Below the pieces are notes generated by a model that made no database searches, had not been told where the DNA came from, and saw only the letters and a list, made by a program, of their open reading frames with translations. The position numbers were made by a program, and so were the translations under genes. From Aphrophora alni (taxonomy: Eukaryota; Arthropoda; Insecta; Hemiptera; Aphrophoridae): a DNA stretch of 64,000 nt. The stretch spans positions 15,579,660-15,643,659 of the forward strand of contig OY740776.1 of the NCBI GenBank assembly GCA_963513935.1. Reading direction: 5' to 3'. Below, piece after piece: positions 43,707 through 54,684 of this stretch; position 1 is the first letter of the stretch, and every line of letters begins with the position of its first letter.

Positions 43707-44762
43707 GGAGGTTTGCTTCAAAATGAATGTCAGTATGATGACTAATAAGTGAGAATAAACAACACTATCGTATATCTTTATCGAAAAATATGTATTAGTA
43801 GGGAATTACTGCCTGTTTTCAACATTATTCTCTGCATTGTTGCTTAGATGAGTAAATATTAGATTTATATAAAATTTTCCTACCACTTTTCGAGCCCGCA
43901 TGCAGTGTTTCATTTGTAACGTCTGCAATATACAAAAAAAATATACCCCAACGTTTATCTGATGAGAAAAAAACAAAAATCAAAAGTTATGCAAATAAAA
44001 TTTAGCGATTAAAGTTCGACATTCGATTAATCGACTTTACAATGCTTCAACAATGCAAAGTCTTTAGGGGGGTTGTATGCAAATCTTCAATAATCAAAAC
44101 ACTTGAAATCCTTCACCATCGCATGAATATACCATTAGGTTTCTGTTACCACATCGTAATGATATTTCACTAATGGTTTATGATAATCAAATAATACAAA
44201 AGGTAAGATTTGTTTAATCCTCACCTGTGAGGACGTTCCCACACGACCTCCACCGGAATTTGATTAAAAGAAATTCGTCACGGACAGGTTTTCTATTGAA
44301 AATCAGTGTAGATAAAAACACGTTTTGTTTCGGATTTGTTTGTAGTGTGGATCTGTTAAATATTATAGACTTTCTGTTGGTGGGATTTGATTTATTGTTA
44401 TTAGGGAGGTTTTTTTTTTATTTTTTTATTATTGTCAGATTATTAAAAGAAGGAATTAATGAGGAAACAACGTGTAGAGTAAACGTTGCACAAAGTTTCT
44501 AACACATTCAAATACGCAACAATCAATTCATATTTAAATTTGATAGTTGTTGCTAATTCCGTTTGTTTTACAATCTTCTGATTTTTCCAATTTTAGCTTT
44601 AAAGGTTGTAGACGTTTGTAGCTCTTATAATGCAGGCATGGACTGTTGTCTTTACATCCAGAAAATTCACATACTCTGAAATCAAATACAAGTAAAATCA
44701 TAATTAATTAATTTTAGTTTAAAACGTTTAAAACATAAAATATTGTCCATTTTAAAAATTAC
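43707..44762. other. AT-rich intergenic DNA
   Basis: No gene supported. The 91-codon plus frame at 44227-44502 is rich in Phe and Leu and has no recognised domain. Confidence 0.4.
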
Positions 44763-44868
44763 TAGGTTAGATTAGGTTAGGTTAGATTAGGTTAGGTTGG
44801 GTTAGGTTAGGTTAGGTTGGGTTAGGTTAGGTTAGGTTAAGTTAAGTTGCGTTAGGTTAGGTTGCGAT
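44763..44868 (+). repeat. TTAGG-type interstitial repeat
   Basis: AGGTTAGATTAGGTTAGG and then AGGTTGGGTTAGG units, so TTAGG mixed with TTAGA, TTGGG and TTGCG variants. It is followed by a segment (44890-45260) that ends where the foldback at 45272 has inserted. Confidence 0.88.
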
Positions 44869-45271
44869 ATTTTTCAATTGCGAAATATTTTGTTATACAG
44901 AGTGTCTAGATAATATTGTCACAAATTTCACCAGGCGTGAAAATGAGAAAAAAAATCCCAATACTTCAGTCCGGAAATGTTTAGTTTTCGAATTATTCGG
45001 CATTTTTTTTTTAATAAACACTTATTAGCTCTGGTAATCTAAAAGGTATTGCGCTTAAATTTGGATTACGTATTTGTTACGTAACCTTTTACCCCTGTAA
45101 AAAAAAACCAGAGCGTTATTTTGTATATTTATAAAATGGCGGCCATTTACATTATTTAAAGTCAAGTATCTCTAAAACTGCTAACTTTACAAAAAAAAAA
45201 TTAACGACAAACAAAACTGTTTTTATATTTTGTCAGTAGCTCAAAACTAAAAACATAATTTCTTGGTAGTT

Positions 45272-45635
45272 TTATTATTATACATTTTTCGAACATTTGC
45301 CATAATTGTGTGTTAAAAATCAAAACACGACGTTTCGGGAATAAGAATCAATTCCCGTTATCAAGTGACTAAAAACTAAAGAAACATGAAACTAGAAACT
45401 TAGATGCATACTTAGATATTAAGGTTGGTGGTATTCTTATTTAATTTTACTTCTTACATAGGCTTAGTTTCTAGTTTCATGTTTCTTTAGTTTTTAGTCA
45501 CTTGATAACGGGAATTGATTCTTATTCCCGAAACGTCGTGTTTTGATTTTTAACACACAAATGATGGCAAATGACGAAAAATGTATAATAATAAAATTAA
45601 ACTTCCATCATTAACAAATAACTTCAAACAGAGAA
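45272..45635. mobile_element. foldback element with 12-bp target duplication and degenerate hammerhead cores
   Basis: TTCTTGGTAGTT stands at 45260-45271 and again at 45636-45647, a 12-bp target duplication. Between them two arms face each other. Each arm contains TTTTATTATTATACATTTTT, GTGTGTTAAAAATCAAAACA, CGACGTTTCGGGAATAAG, CAATTCCCGTTATCAAGTGA and AAGAAACATGAAACTAG (left arm as written). Read outward the core is CACTTGATAACGGGAAT, a loop, ATTCCCGAAACGTCGTG. This is hammerhead-like (GAAACGTC present, stem II strong), but TTGATAA departs from CTGANGA at two conserved sites. The element has split a MITE-like sequence, whose remainder resumes after 45647. Confidence 0.8.
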
Positions 45636-45647
45636 TTCTTGGTAGTT

Positions 45648-46402
45648 GTCTATAATACACAAATATACTGTTTTATAAATGTATATACATATTTTAAATT
45701 AAAGTACTGCTGTAAACTAATTTGTAGCGTTCATTAGTCCAATTGTAAATATTATAATTTCGGCTGGCATCCTTTATACGTATTAATGTTCGTTTCAGTC
45801 TAGCCGAAATGGGAGCCGATCAAAGACTGCTTAAATTAGCAATTATTAGATAAATGTAATGAGGTCCATGTCAGTTTGAATACTCATTCACAGGTAAAAC
45901 TAGAGCAATTGATGATTGTTGCATCTAAAGCAAGTATGTTTCCTGTTTGCGGGAATACCCACTATCAGTCACAAACAACTTTCCCTTTTAGGCATATGGT
46001 TAATCCATTTTCTTGTTGGATTTAATATAAACTTAAAAATTTTTAAAGTTATTTTACCTAGGGTGAACCTTTTGAGGACGAGTTTGCAGCATTTTGTTCT
46101 ACTCATAAAGGCTTTTAATTCGATGTACAACTCGACCTATGCTCTCATTTAAGATATCCTACCTACTCCTTGTGGGCCGTCCCTCTGGAAAGGTAGCGGT
46201 CCACTGAATACGTAAAATAGGTTTTGGTGTCCGATAACAATGAGCAAAGCTTTGTAGCTCTACCTGTAATGGTTTAAAATACATTAAGCCGTCTCGGGAC
46301 TTATTTAACACGAGCTATTCTGATGTGTGTTTGTTAAATGTGATGTATTGTGAATTATAATTAAAATAAGGTTATATTGATGTACTTTGTATTGTGTTTC
46401 AG
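45648..46402. other. probable intron or upstream DNA of the hydrolase-like exon
   Basis: No frame of note. At 46105-46175 there is a repeat of the 37.8-kb fragment (TCGATGTACAACTCGACCTA, TGCTCTCATTTAAGAT). The last 20 bases, ending TTGTGTTTCAG, form a plausible 3' splice site for the exon at 46403. Confidence 0.5.
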
Positions 46403-46514
46403 GGACATCCTTAGCAAAATAAAAGGAGTTGTTTTCCCAGGAGGAGGTTCTAATTTTACAAACCCTAAAGGTTATGGAGAAGCTGGAACGTACATATATA
46501 ATATAGCTACGAAG
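46403..46514 (+). CDS. single exon resembling gamma-glutamyl hydrolase
   Basis: The 112-bp exon lies between TTGTGTTTCAG and AAG-GTAAAA. It reads DILSKIKGVVFPGGGSNFTN, then PKGYGEAGTYIYNIATK. Gamma-glutamyl hydrolases (peptidase family C26) have at this place a segment of the form INGVLFPGGxxxxxxSxYAxxAxxIYNLA, just ahead of the exon that carries the nucleophile Cys (GTCLGFE). They remove gamma-linked glutamates from folates in the lysosome or outside the cell. The frame enters with one base of a split codon and leaves in phase 0. I could not find the upstream or downstream exons in the window; introns full of repeats would explain that. A lone retained exon or pseudogene is possible. Confidence 0.62.
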
Positions 46515-48675
46515 GTAAAATTTTGTATATTTTTTATGCACATGGTATTCGTTCCTCGAAATTGTGCAATATTTTGTTGTATAAATATTTATTATTGGAA
46601 CAATGTAGTAAATTGATTGAAACATTCATTATAAATGTTATAACTTCAGCTGGCACCCTTAGTGCTCGTTTATAGGAATCAATGTTCGTTTCTTCATTGT
46701 TAAGTCCACGCATAATTCTCATGTAGTTTCAGTGATAAACACCCTTTCGGTTGAAGTTTCTGTTCCCTCTAATTGGAGGCATTGTTACAATTAAAAATAC
46801 AATGAGAAACGGTTTGGTAAACTTAAAAACTTTTATGAAAAATTATTGCAAAATCTATTAAGGACAATAAAAAACCTCATTTTAAAACACCGTATAAGCC
46901 AGTCAAAATGAACTGATAAATAACATAATTTGTCAAAAATAAACCATCACAACATAAATAACAACACTTCTTTAACCAATAATAACATTTTTGTTTCATT
47001 TGGTTTAATTATTTTTGTTTATATCAATAACAGCTGATATTATTTATTTGGTGTAATTAAAAAACGTATTTTATTTTGTATAAAAACAAATGTTTTAAAT
47101 TACAGATGTTTATACATTCCTCAAGGAAAATTAGCAAACTTTCATCCCTTATTTTCCCTCCCTTATGTTCCATATTTTTGAAATTTCAGGCTGAGCTTAA
47201 TTTTACGACACCTCAAACGGTAAAATCTGTAAAAAAAACTGTAGGTGTTCTACTCATTAAAATCCCCATAACCTATTAAATAAGTATACTTAGAAGTACA
47301 AACTTTTTAAAGTTTTGAAGTGATTAGTTCCTACAAGAAGGTGCAGGATTTTGTAGGTGGAGTGATTTGATCGGAGCGTTACGTCATACGACAATCGTCA
47401 CGTCACGCGAGAAGCGTCACGATAATCGTATAACTGGATCTAAACCTTTTTTGAAAGTGTACTATGTAACTTTTATCCCTGAGTTAGGTTAGGTTATGTT
47501 ATGTTAGGTTAGGGCTCTGTTGTTCATGTGAGAGCATTCATGTAAGTGTGTATGTTGCAAAACACTTCAAGAAGTATTCACTTCCACTGTGCGTAATGAC
47601 GCCATGCACACATTTTTGGTTTGTACTTTGATGAAAACTTAAACTTAAATGAACATTTCTGTTTTATTTCTGGTAAACGTAATTCAACTTGTTTTGCACT
47701 CTGTGGTATTCCACAATTTCAAGACAACATATAATGCGCATGTGTACACGTACCTCGGTTATGCGGGAATTCTTTACTTAGTAAATATGTTTCTAACAAA
47801 AAAGGGTAGTTTTTAAAACAATTGATTTTGCGACAATTTTGAAGCTGTCATATTTGAGAAAAATAAGTTTTGTTTAGAGCCCATAGGAGTTACAATTCAT
47901 AAAAATAGTTTAAACCGATTTTTATAAAACATATATATTGTGTTTAACTTACAAAATAAAATCTCTAGATAATTCCAAAATAGCCTACGCACCAAATTTT
48001 GATAACATATAATTTTGGCTGTACAAGGATAGGACAGACATAAAAAAAATCGAATCCGGCGATCTGAAACTGTTATTTACAAATGAACGAATATTTTGTT
48101 GCCTTATCACAAAAACGTTCAACATTTAAAGAATTCAAGGAAGTAAGATAAAAGGTAACATAGCGGTTTTTTGTAAATTTATGTCTATTCGTGTTGTATA
48201 GACGACTTAGAAGATAAGAAGTCCTGCTTTCTAGAACCAGTTTTGAGTTTTAATCTTTAGTTCAGCGTAGAATAGATTTGGTAATTTATAGAAAACTACA
48301 GTTTAACTCATTAGGTAGAAGAATTATCATAAATTACATTAAAACCAACACGAAATACAATCGACAGGCAATAGATTGTCTGGAGCGATAGGAGTCATTT
48401 GGTGATTGTATACAAGGTGTTCCAAAAATCTAAATTTTTTAATGAATAATTAAACGCCCTTTTGTGAAACTATGAGGACAAAAGAAGCTAGGTTTTGGCA
48501 TTATTGGATATTTTGCTTTATTTAATATTTTTTTTTGTTGCAACTTAAAACATTTTTTAATGATAATCACCGTAATGAGTCCTTTTAAAGGAAATAACGA
48601 TTTGAGAAAACTGTACAAAACGTAAGTCAATTCGCTGTCCTTATCTGAAATTGTAGACAATGAAACAAGTTTATT
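46515..48675. other. probable intron DNA, no further exon recognised
   Basis: I searched for a GTCLGFE-type exon after 46514 and did not see one. A TTTTTGAAATTTCAG acceptor-like site at about 47190 is followed by only a short frame (AELNFTTPQT) that I do not recognise. A short GTTAGGTTAGGTTATG run is at 47484. Confidence 0.4.
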
Positions 48676-49221
48676 AGCGTCATAGTAGTACTTACCCAGT
48701 AGATTTTGTTATGATGGCTCTCTGTATTGTATTGCTTTACAGCTCAAACCTAAACTCCGATTTTAATGAAGTTTGACATGTGGTTTTTGGGAATAACTCG
48801 GGAGGTTTTTTCAACTATTCAATAAATCATGAGGGTAGTTGCCGTAATGAAACAAATACAAAATACGAATTTCTCAAAGTCAATTCCAACGATTTTTATG
48901 AAATTTTACTCACGTGTGCTTCTAAGGATCCAAGAAAAACAATCGTTATCGATTTAAAAAATGACGGTTCGTGAGTTATTGGTAAAACATCAGAAACACA
49001 GGCCACGAGGCTGTTAAAAAAGACGTTATTTCACGAAATCAGCTGCATTGATTTTGATCAAATTTTAGCCTTTCACTAAGAGAAATATTGGGATAATTAG
49101 ATAATTTGTGTAAATTAAATTTTGAAATTGCCCTCCTTCTTAATTCAAAATTTACCTTTCTCTCTTTTCCATCGTAAAGTATTTAAAAAAGTTACGATTA
49201 AAAAAAAAAAAAAAAAAAAAC
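48676..49221 (+). other. unclassified stretch with DR1-like start and a 64-codon frame
   Basis: AGTAGTACTTACCCAGTAG at 48684 recalls the DR1 start. A plus frame at 48780-48974 reads NSGGFFNYSINHEGSCRNET and later IVIDLKNDGS. It is not low-complexity, but matches nothing I know and lacks splice signals. The segment ends in a run of about 20 adenines (49200-49220) immediately before the target duplication of the next element. Confidence 0.35.
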
Positions 49222-49235
49222 CATTACGGTCTTAT

Positions 49236-49472
49236 ATTAAATGTTGAGCTTGACTTATGAGAAAAATTATACAGTATAACAAACACGCAGAACACAATTC
49301 TCATAAAAAATTACGCCTAAGTATCAGACGCGTTTCAACGACAAGGTATCAGTTATAGTTTGATTGGTGTAGCTCGTGTATCACTGAAGAGGACGACCTT
49401 GTCGTTGAAACGCGTCTGATACTTAGGCGTATTTTTTTTGTGAGAATTGTGTTCTGTGTGTTTGTTATACTG
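49236..49472 (+). mobile_element. foldback element with hammerhead motif and 14-bp target duplication
   Basis: CATTACGGTCTTAT is found at 49222-49235 and at 49473-49486, a 14-bp target duplication. Arms face each other: CAGTATAACAAACACGCAGA, ACACAATTCTCAT, TACGCCTAAGTATCAGACGC and GTTTCAACGACAAGGT on the left mirror the right arm. The right arm additionally carries GTATCACTGAAGAGGACG, completing a hammerhead (49378-49422). Length, arm sequence and target duplication match the relatives at 15.9 and 2.2 kb. Target duplications of 12-14 bp indicate endonuclease-primed retrotransposition, not TA- or cut-and-paste insertion. No protein is encoded, so movement must have been in trans. Confidence 0.85.
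49378..49422 (+). ncRNA. hammerhead ribozyme candidate
   Basis: Segments in order: GTATCA (stem I, 5' side), CTGAAGA (fits CUGANGA), GGACGACC TT GTCGTT (stem II with ACGAC paired to GTCGT), GAAA, then CGCGTC, where AC pairs GT around GC and C is the cleavage-site base, and TGATAC (stem I, 3' side). GTATCA and TGATAC are perfect complements. All invariant core positions known for hammerheads are present, with the tiny stem III described for Penelope-type ribozymes. Slight misfit at the base of stem II (GG against a single T) is the only weakness. Confidence 0.68.
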
Positions 49473-49486
49473 CATTACGGTCTTAT

Positions 49487-51334
49487 TGAATATTGGGTTT
49501 GTAATAGAAGGCTTTTTTCTTCTTCAGAAAATATGTTTTTAAGGTTATGTTTCGAAAAAAATTTGCTTGAAGTATATCGTTGTTAAAACTGATTTAAATG
49601 AAAATATTGTAAGGATATAATCGTGTACCTGCTGTAGATTAACCTTAGATTACTTTTCTTAATTCATTGTTACGTGATCACTTTTCATTCGTAAATTTTA
49701 CTACATTCTGTTTTTATTTTTATTATTGTTTTTTAAATTTTACTTTAGTGTTGACTATTTTTTACATTAAATCCTTTATTGTTTTTAAGTGTTAATAAAA
49801 ATATTTAACAATGAATTCCTAAATATTTTAACAATAAAAAAATTTCTTTTACCACCACTAGTACATTTAAAAAAAATAATCTGGATAAAAAAAATCGAAA
49901 AAATATAAATATTATTTTATTGGAAAAATTAATCGGATATTCATAAAATACATCATTTATAAGTGTTTAATTTATATAAAAAGAGAAAAATGATTTACAA
50001 TAAGTTCATTAGGTGGAATGTCAAAAATACCAAAATTGGAGTATTTTCTTCACTCTGAATCACATTCCTTGCAGTGATTAATATACAGTACAGTTAGTAG
50101 CTAAATCAAACACTTTGAACTGTAAAATCACTATTTACACAATAAACTATTTACAACACTAAAAACTAACAATATAAAAACAATAATTAAAAAAAAAAAT
50201 TCAAACACTTAATAGTTAAAACTTTCGCAAACACTATTCTTTCGTAAAATATACGACGCGAGCTTGAGTACGGTATTAACGGTTCAACTTTGCGCTTAGC
50301 CGAAGAAACACTGGCTTCTTTTCACAATGTCGGTAAGGTAAACAAAAAGACAGAGCGTGTGCGTCTTTTGTCTACGAGTTCTCCAAATTTTACAAAGGGT
50401 GGGTCGTAATTTTTACGAATGAGTAGTGTTCTAGGGTTTTGAATTTAGTGAGAATGTATTGAACTTAGTGGTTCTGTGCACACTCATATAAAGAAGAAAA
50501 AAAAAACTTCTTGATTTGTTTTTTTCATTTCAGATGTTTAAAAAATGTATTTATTCAAAATCCCATATTGAATTTATACACATTCTGTACATTGTTCCAA
50601 CATTTAAAATGCCTATTATAAGATCAAACCAAATTCATTCGGAGATATTTGTCGGTGGATTTAGAAATTCCTCACGAAGCAAAACAGGTGGAGAGAAAAT
50701 AACACCGAAAACAAAAACATTAAAAATCACCGGTTAAACCTAACCTTAACATTATTCGGTTACTTAATATTCAACGCTTATTGTAATATCAATGGAATTG
50801 CATTATTCAGGAAGCCGAACTACCGATTTACAATCTCCGGCTTATCTCAGATAAAATCTTTACAGTTTGCGCCACTTGTTTTCAAAATACAACATTCTCG
50901 TCTGGGATAATTGACTGTCTGGATGAGGGTTGGTCTAATTAAATCCTTTCTTGGGGCTGCAATAGGGTGCGAACCCTTGTTACTGAGTATAAAACCACCC
51001 CGGGGTGTAGTGCTATACATGCGCCCCTAATTATACAACCTTTGTCAGGTGCAAAGATTCCGATCTTATCTTGCATAGATTTTATCTTAACAATCGGCGA
51101 TCTGATTTTATGGCCGGCTATTAGGAGTTGTATTTCTAATTTAATTGATTTGTTGTGTTTTTATTGTTCTCTTAGTAACGGAAACAGCTGTTTTGTTTCT
51201 AGTTTAGAATTACTATAAATAAATAAAAATTGCACAACATTTCTCAAGTAGTAATACATTTATCTTTTTTTTTGACTTATAAAAAAATTTAAAATGTAAA
51301 ATAAAGATCTAGCCTTCGTATACTTTAATAACGC
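49487..51334. other. AT-rich intergenic DNA
   Basis: No gene supported. An acceptor-like TTTTTTCATTTCAG at 50520 is followed by a frame to 50737 with no recognised domain. A GC-richer patch at 50985-51030 has no known match. No repeats noticed by eye. Confidence 0.35.
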
Positions 51335-51460
51335 CAGGGTCGAAAACGAACAAGAGTTGGTCAAGGGAAACCATATAGAAAAATGATAGATAGGGATCTA
51401 ACTGAAGTCTATATGAAAAAAACTCTGGATTCAGCCATGGTATCTCGAGCTTGCTAAACC
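51335..51460 (+). repeat. dispersed repeat DR3, copy 3
   Basis: ATAACGCCAGGGTCGAAAAC, AGTTGGTCAAGGGAAACC, AGATAGGGATCTAACTGAAG, TCTATATGAAAAAAACTCTG and GATTCAGCCATGGTATCTCG match the two copies at 4.0 and 6.5 kb. As in those, an A/T-rich lead-in with AAAATAAAGATCT precedes it. Confidence 0.6.
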
Positions 51461-52889
51461 GAAAACTATAAGATATTTTCAGACATGATGGAACCTAAGA
51501 TGTTATTTAAAAAAAAATTATTAAAAGCGACCATTTTGAAACTTAATCTAATAACTGGTAGTTGCAACAACCTTAAGTAACAGGGTGTTTTGCTATATGT
51601 AGTATAAGTTTGGTAACCAAAAAATGACGACTTTCGTGTTTTTTTTAATTTTCTTCATTTTTCATGTGCGAATGATCGAAAGAGTGGTTTTCGACTTCGC
51701 CCGTCCGTCCGTCGTTTGTACATAATCACGAGAGCGGCTAATCAAATTAAGATACGAAGATGTAATTTGATATAGGAGACTCTAATATGGTCGTGTAGAA
51801 TCCTAAAATAAAAATTTCAAAATGGCGGCCTTTGGATTTTTTTGTTAATAACTCGTGTATTATTCAACTTATAAGATATTAAATCAGAAAATTTTGCATA
51901 TTTTAATTCTGCACGTAGGTTAACCTAACCTAACCTAACCTAATGTAACCTAACCTAACCCAACCTTAACCTAACCTAACCTTAACCTAACCAACCTCAC
52001 TTCTTTCCGATGAGAAATAGCAAAGTTAATAACAATAAAATTTAAATTTAAAAAAAAAGCATTCAAACCCACTTTTGTATAAAAAAACAGAATTAAATAA
52101 AGATAAAAACAAAAACTCACTTAGTACAAAGTACTAATTGAAACATAAATTACCCAATAAAGTGTTTGCTCCTAATATTCATAATTACAATTTAAAATTC
52201 TAACCGCCCTTAATAATAAAATTAAATTTGATTGTTGTTTTTTTTATATTTATTTATTTGTTGTTGTTTTTTTTGAGAAAAGTAGGTTTTAGATTTTTTT
52301 TTCCTTTCTACTTTTTCGTTATAAACAATTTTTTTATCCTTCAATTCGTCGGACAAATAAGATTGTTTTGTTCCGGCAAATGTAAACGTTGCAACTATAC
52401 TGTGACAGCATCGCTTCGTACAAATTTCACAGATTTTGTCACACAATTTGTTGATCGCTTTTTCAACGCTGCCAGACTAACATTTCGCTCTTGCCGCTGT
52501 TCTAAGCGAACTTGAAGTCCTTCAAGGGTTTCCACAGCACAGCATTGCGATTTGTGTTGACGATCAGATTGTAAACGCGCTCTTCGTGGTTCTCATTTGA
52601 AAGATGATAACCTACTGCGCATGCGTACTACCCACTGCCTGCTGCATATGTATACTACACATACGTACCTACTGCGCATGCGTTTACCCCACCATAAGCA
52701 CGTGTAAATAACAATGAATTATTGTATTGTCATCCGAGATCAAAGTTTCAAAATTTTTATCAACAAGAAGAGTCTCCAATAGATCTTCTCAGATTTGATG
52801 ACAGGCAAGCAAACTAAAGGAAAGTGTGTAAAAATCTAATATCGTATCCTAACATCCCAAGAGAATGTAATGGCGGAATCCGTAAGGCA
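51461..52889. other. AT-rich intergenic DNA with CCTAA run and NRF-1-type sites
   Basis: At 51917-51995 there is a CCTAA run (TTAGG on the minus strand) with CCTTAA and CCAA variants. TGCGCATGCGT occurs at 52616 and 52673 within a local TACTGCGCATGCGT duplication. The 95- and 74-codon frames at 52222-52515 face each other on opposite strands across a T-rich tract and have no recognised domain. Confidence 0.45.
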
Positions 52890-52956
52890 TAGAGCGTAGC
52901 GAGTGGAGGTTTCTTCAAAGCTTTGAAGCCTAGACACTTACTCGAGCGAAGCGAGT
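52890..52956 (-). repeat. DR1 fragment with two CTCGCT palindromes
   Basis: On the minus strand CTTCACTCGCTTCGCTCGAG is followed by AAGTGTCTAGGCTTCAAAGC, then CCTCCACTCGCTACGCTCTA. Two copies of the DR1 palindrome within 50 bp indicate an internal duplication or two overlapping remnants. Confidence 0.6.
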
Positions 52957-54184
52957 GAAGACTTTTTAATATTTATATATCTACAAAACTACTTCAAACA
53001 TATCCTATGTCAAGAATGTAGTGACACACAATTGCGAGGTTCAGGAAACCCGTGTAACAACGGTTTTAAACAAACTTACTCTACTGTATAAGACTGTATT
53101 ATATGTACCAATACAATTTAACATTTCTTTCAATGACCAAGAAACCAACGTTTTAAAATAACACGAACACAGAATTTTGAAGAGATGGTGAGCAATAGGT
53201 TTTGTTTGGTTTCTTCGAGGCTGCCGTTGTGTAAAGCGTAATTTTGCGTTTTTGATTTTCGTCAGCTATACACGAAGTTAGGATTTATCGAAAAAGTAAA
53301 ACAAAAACGCCCAAAATATTCCTACAATCTAAATTTGATTACAACTGATCTATGCGTATATACCACTGCATTGTACACAAGAGACTTCAAAATTTTATAT
53401 TTATATTTCTATCCAATTTTGTAAAAAAATATAACATTTTATTATTATATGCAGATCAAAAGTTGCATAATTAGAAGGAGAAAGATCTCTGAAAAAAACA
53501 CTTTGAAATCTCAAATGGTTTACGAGATATTACTGTTCAATTTTTAAAAAAATGGTCTGCGTCGGACCAGACGGTGGAAGTTATACTTCTTTGGCCATTC
53601 ACTTGTTATTTTTATGCAAACGTTACTATATTATAACTTATAGTGTAATATTAATTTACGACAATGTCAGTAGGCCATAAATCATTCGGGCAGTAAAAAT
53701 CTTAATCAACTTTGTCTAGCTTAGGTCTGTTTTGAATAAACTAAACTAGTATCAGTCTATAGCATTTCATGATAACACAAAAATGTATAATTGTGCGGTT
53801 AAAATATTCAAGATTTTTCTTACAATCAATAACAATATACTAAAACATATGGTTAGAAAGTATCATTTACTCGGTTTTGCTTCGGCTGATACGAACACCT
53901 CTGTCACTTTGTAGAAGATGGGGATCGTCCGAGCGTTTACGACTGCCGCCGAGTCTACCCGAACGCTCGATTTTTCTCGGTTTTAGCGTGACGCGGTTTC
54001 TCGACCAACACCCCATCCCAACGAGCGCAAAGAAGTATATCTTCAAAAATCGTCATGTTTTAAAGTAATGATAAAGAACCAAAAGATGAAGAATTGGAAA
54101 GAGAGTAAGCCCTGAAAGAATCACATTGAAATGTCAAATAGTTTACGAGATATTGATGTTTTCGTTCTTTAAAAATTTCAATCC
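52957..54184. other. intergenic DNA with a GC-rich patch at 53.87-54.03 kb
   Basis: No gene supported. At 53870-54030 the sequence turns GC-rich (CGGTTTTGCTTCGGCTGATA, GGGGATCGTCCGAGCG, CGCCGAGTCTACCCGAACGC). The start resembles a mutated DR1 palindrome region. The 63-codon frame over it is unrecognised. Confidence 0.4.
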
Positions 54185-54640
54185 TGTTCTACTCTCGTTC
54201 GGCGAATCGACTACGCTGGACCTCGTAACTATAAGAATATTATATTTTCTTTGAAGGTCACTGTTTGAAATTACATTTTTGACAATAACTTCGCTATTTG
54301 TCGTTGTAAAGAAGTTGGTTACATGTAGAAGTGAAATATGCAAATTCGTTTCCAATTTATTTTGTTATTAATTGAATAACAGAAGAGATACGATAAAAAA
54401 CTCAATATAGTTGCCATTTTAATTTTAATTTTTCTGAATTTCAGTAGGTTTCTATACGAGGACACTCTGTATCAAGTTTCTTGTTCCTACCTTAATTGTG
54501 TGGCCGCTATCGTGCTTACGTACTTCGACAATGAACAACGGACGGCATGTCTGAGAACATGAAACATTCAGATCAGTCAAGAAACGCAGGTTGACGCGTT
54601 TTCTATCACCAAAACTTACCTAGTATTACCCAGGTTGAAG
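54185..54640 (+). repeat. DR1 copy, 3' portion
   Basis: CTACTCTCGTTCGGCGAATC (degenerate palindrome), GGACCTCGTAACTATAAG, GACAATAACTTCGCTATTTG, TCGTTGTAAAGAAGTTGG, TACATGTAGAAGTGAAATAT, TTGAATAACAGAAGAGATAC, AGTAGGTTTCTATACGAGG, TTCTTGTTCCTACCTTAATT, and the end GGACGGCATGTCTGAGAACA. After it comes ACTTACCTAGTATTACCCAG, recalling the motif at the DR1 start, so a second unit may begin here. Confidence 0.72.
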
Positions 54641-54684
54641 TATACTTCTAGAAGACTGAATAAAATGAGATTTTGTGACAGTCT

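Noticed and set aside
48780..48974. 64-codon frame as a second hydrolase exon
   Set aside because: It lacks GTCLGFE or other hydrolase motifs and has no splice donor or acceptor at its edges.
50516..50737. Frame after a CATTTCAG acceptor-like site as an exon
   Set aside because: No recognised family, and such acceptor strings are frequent in T-rich DNA. No donor supports the other side.
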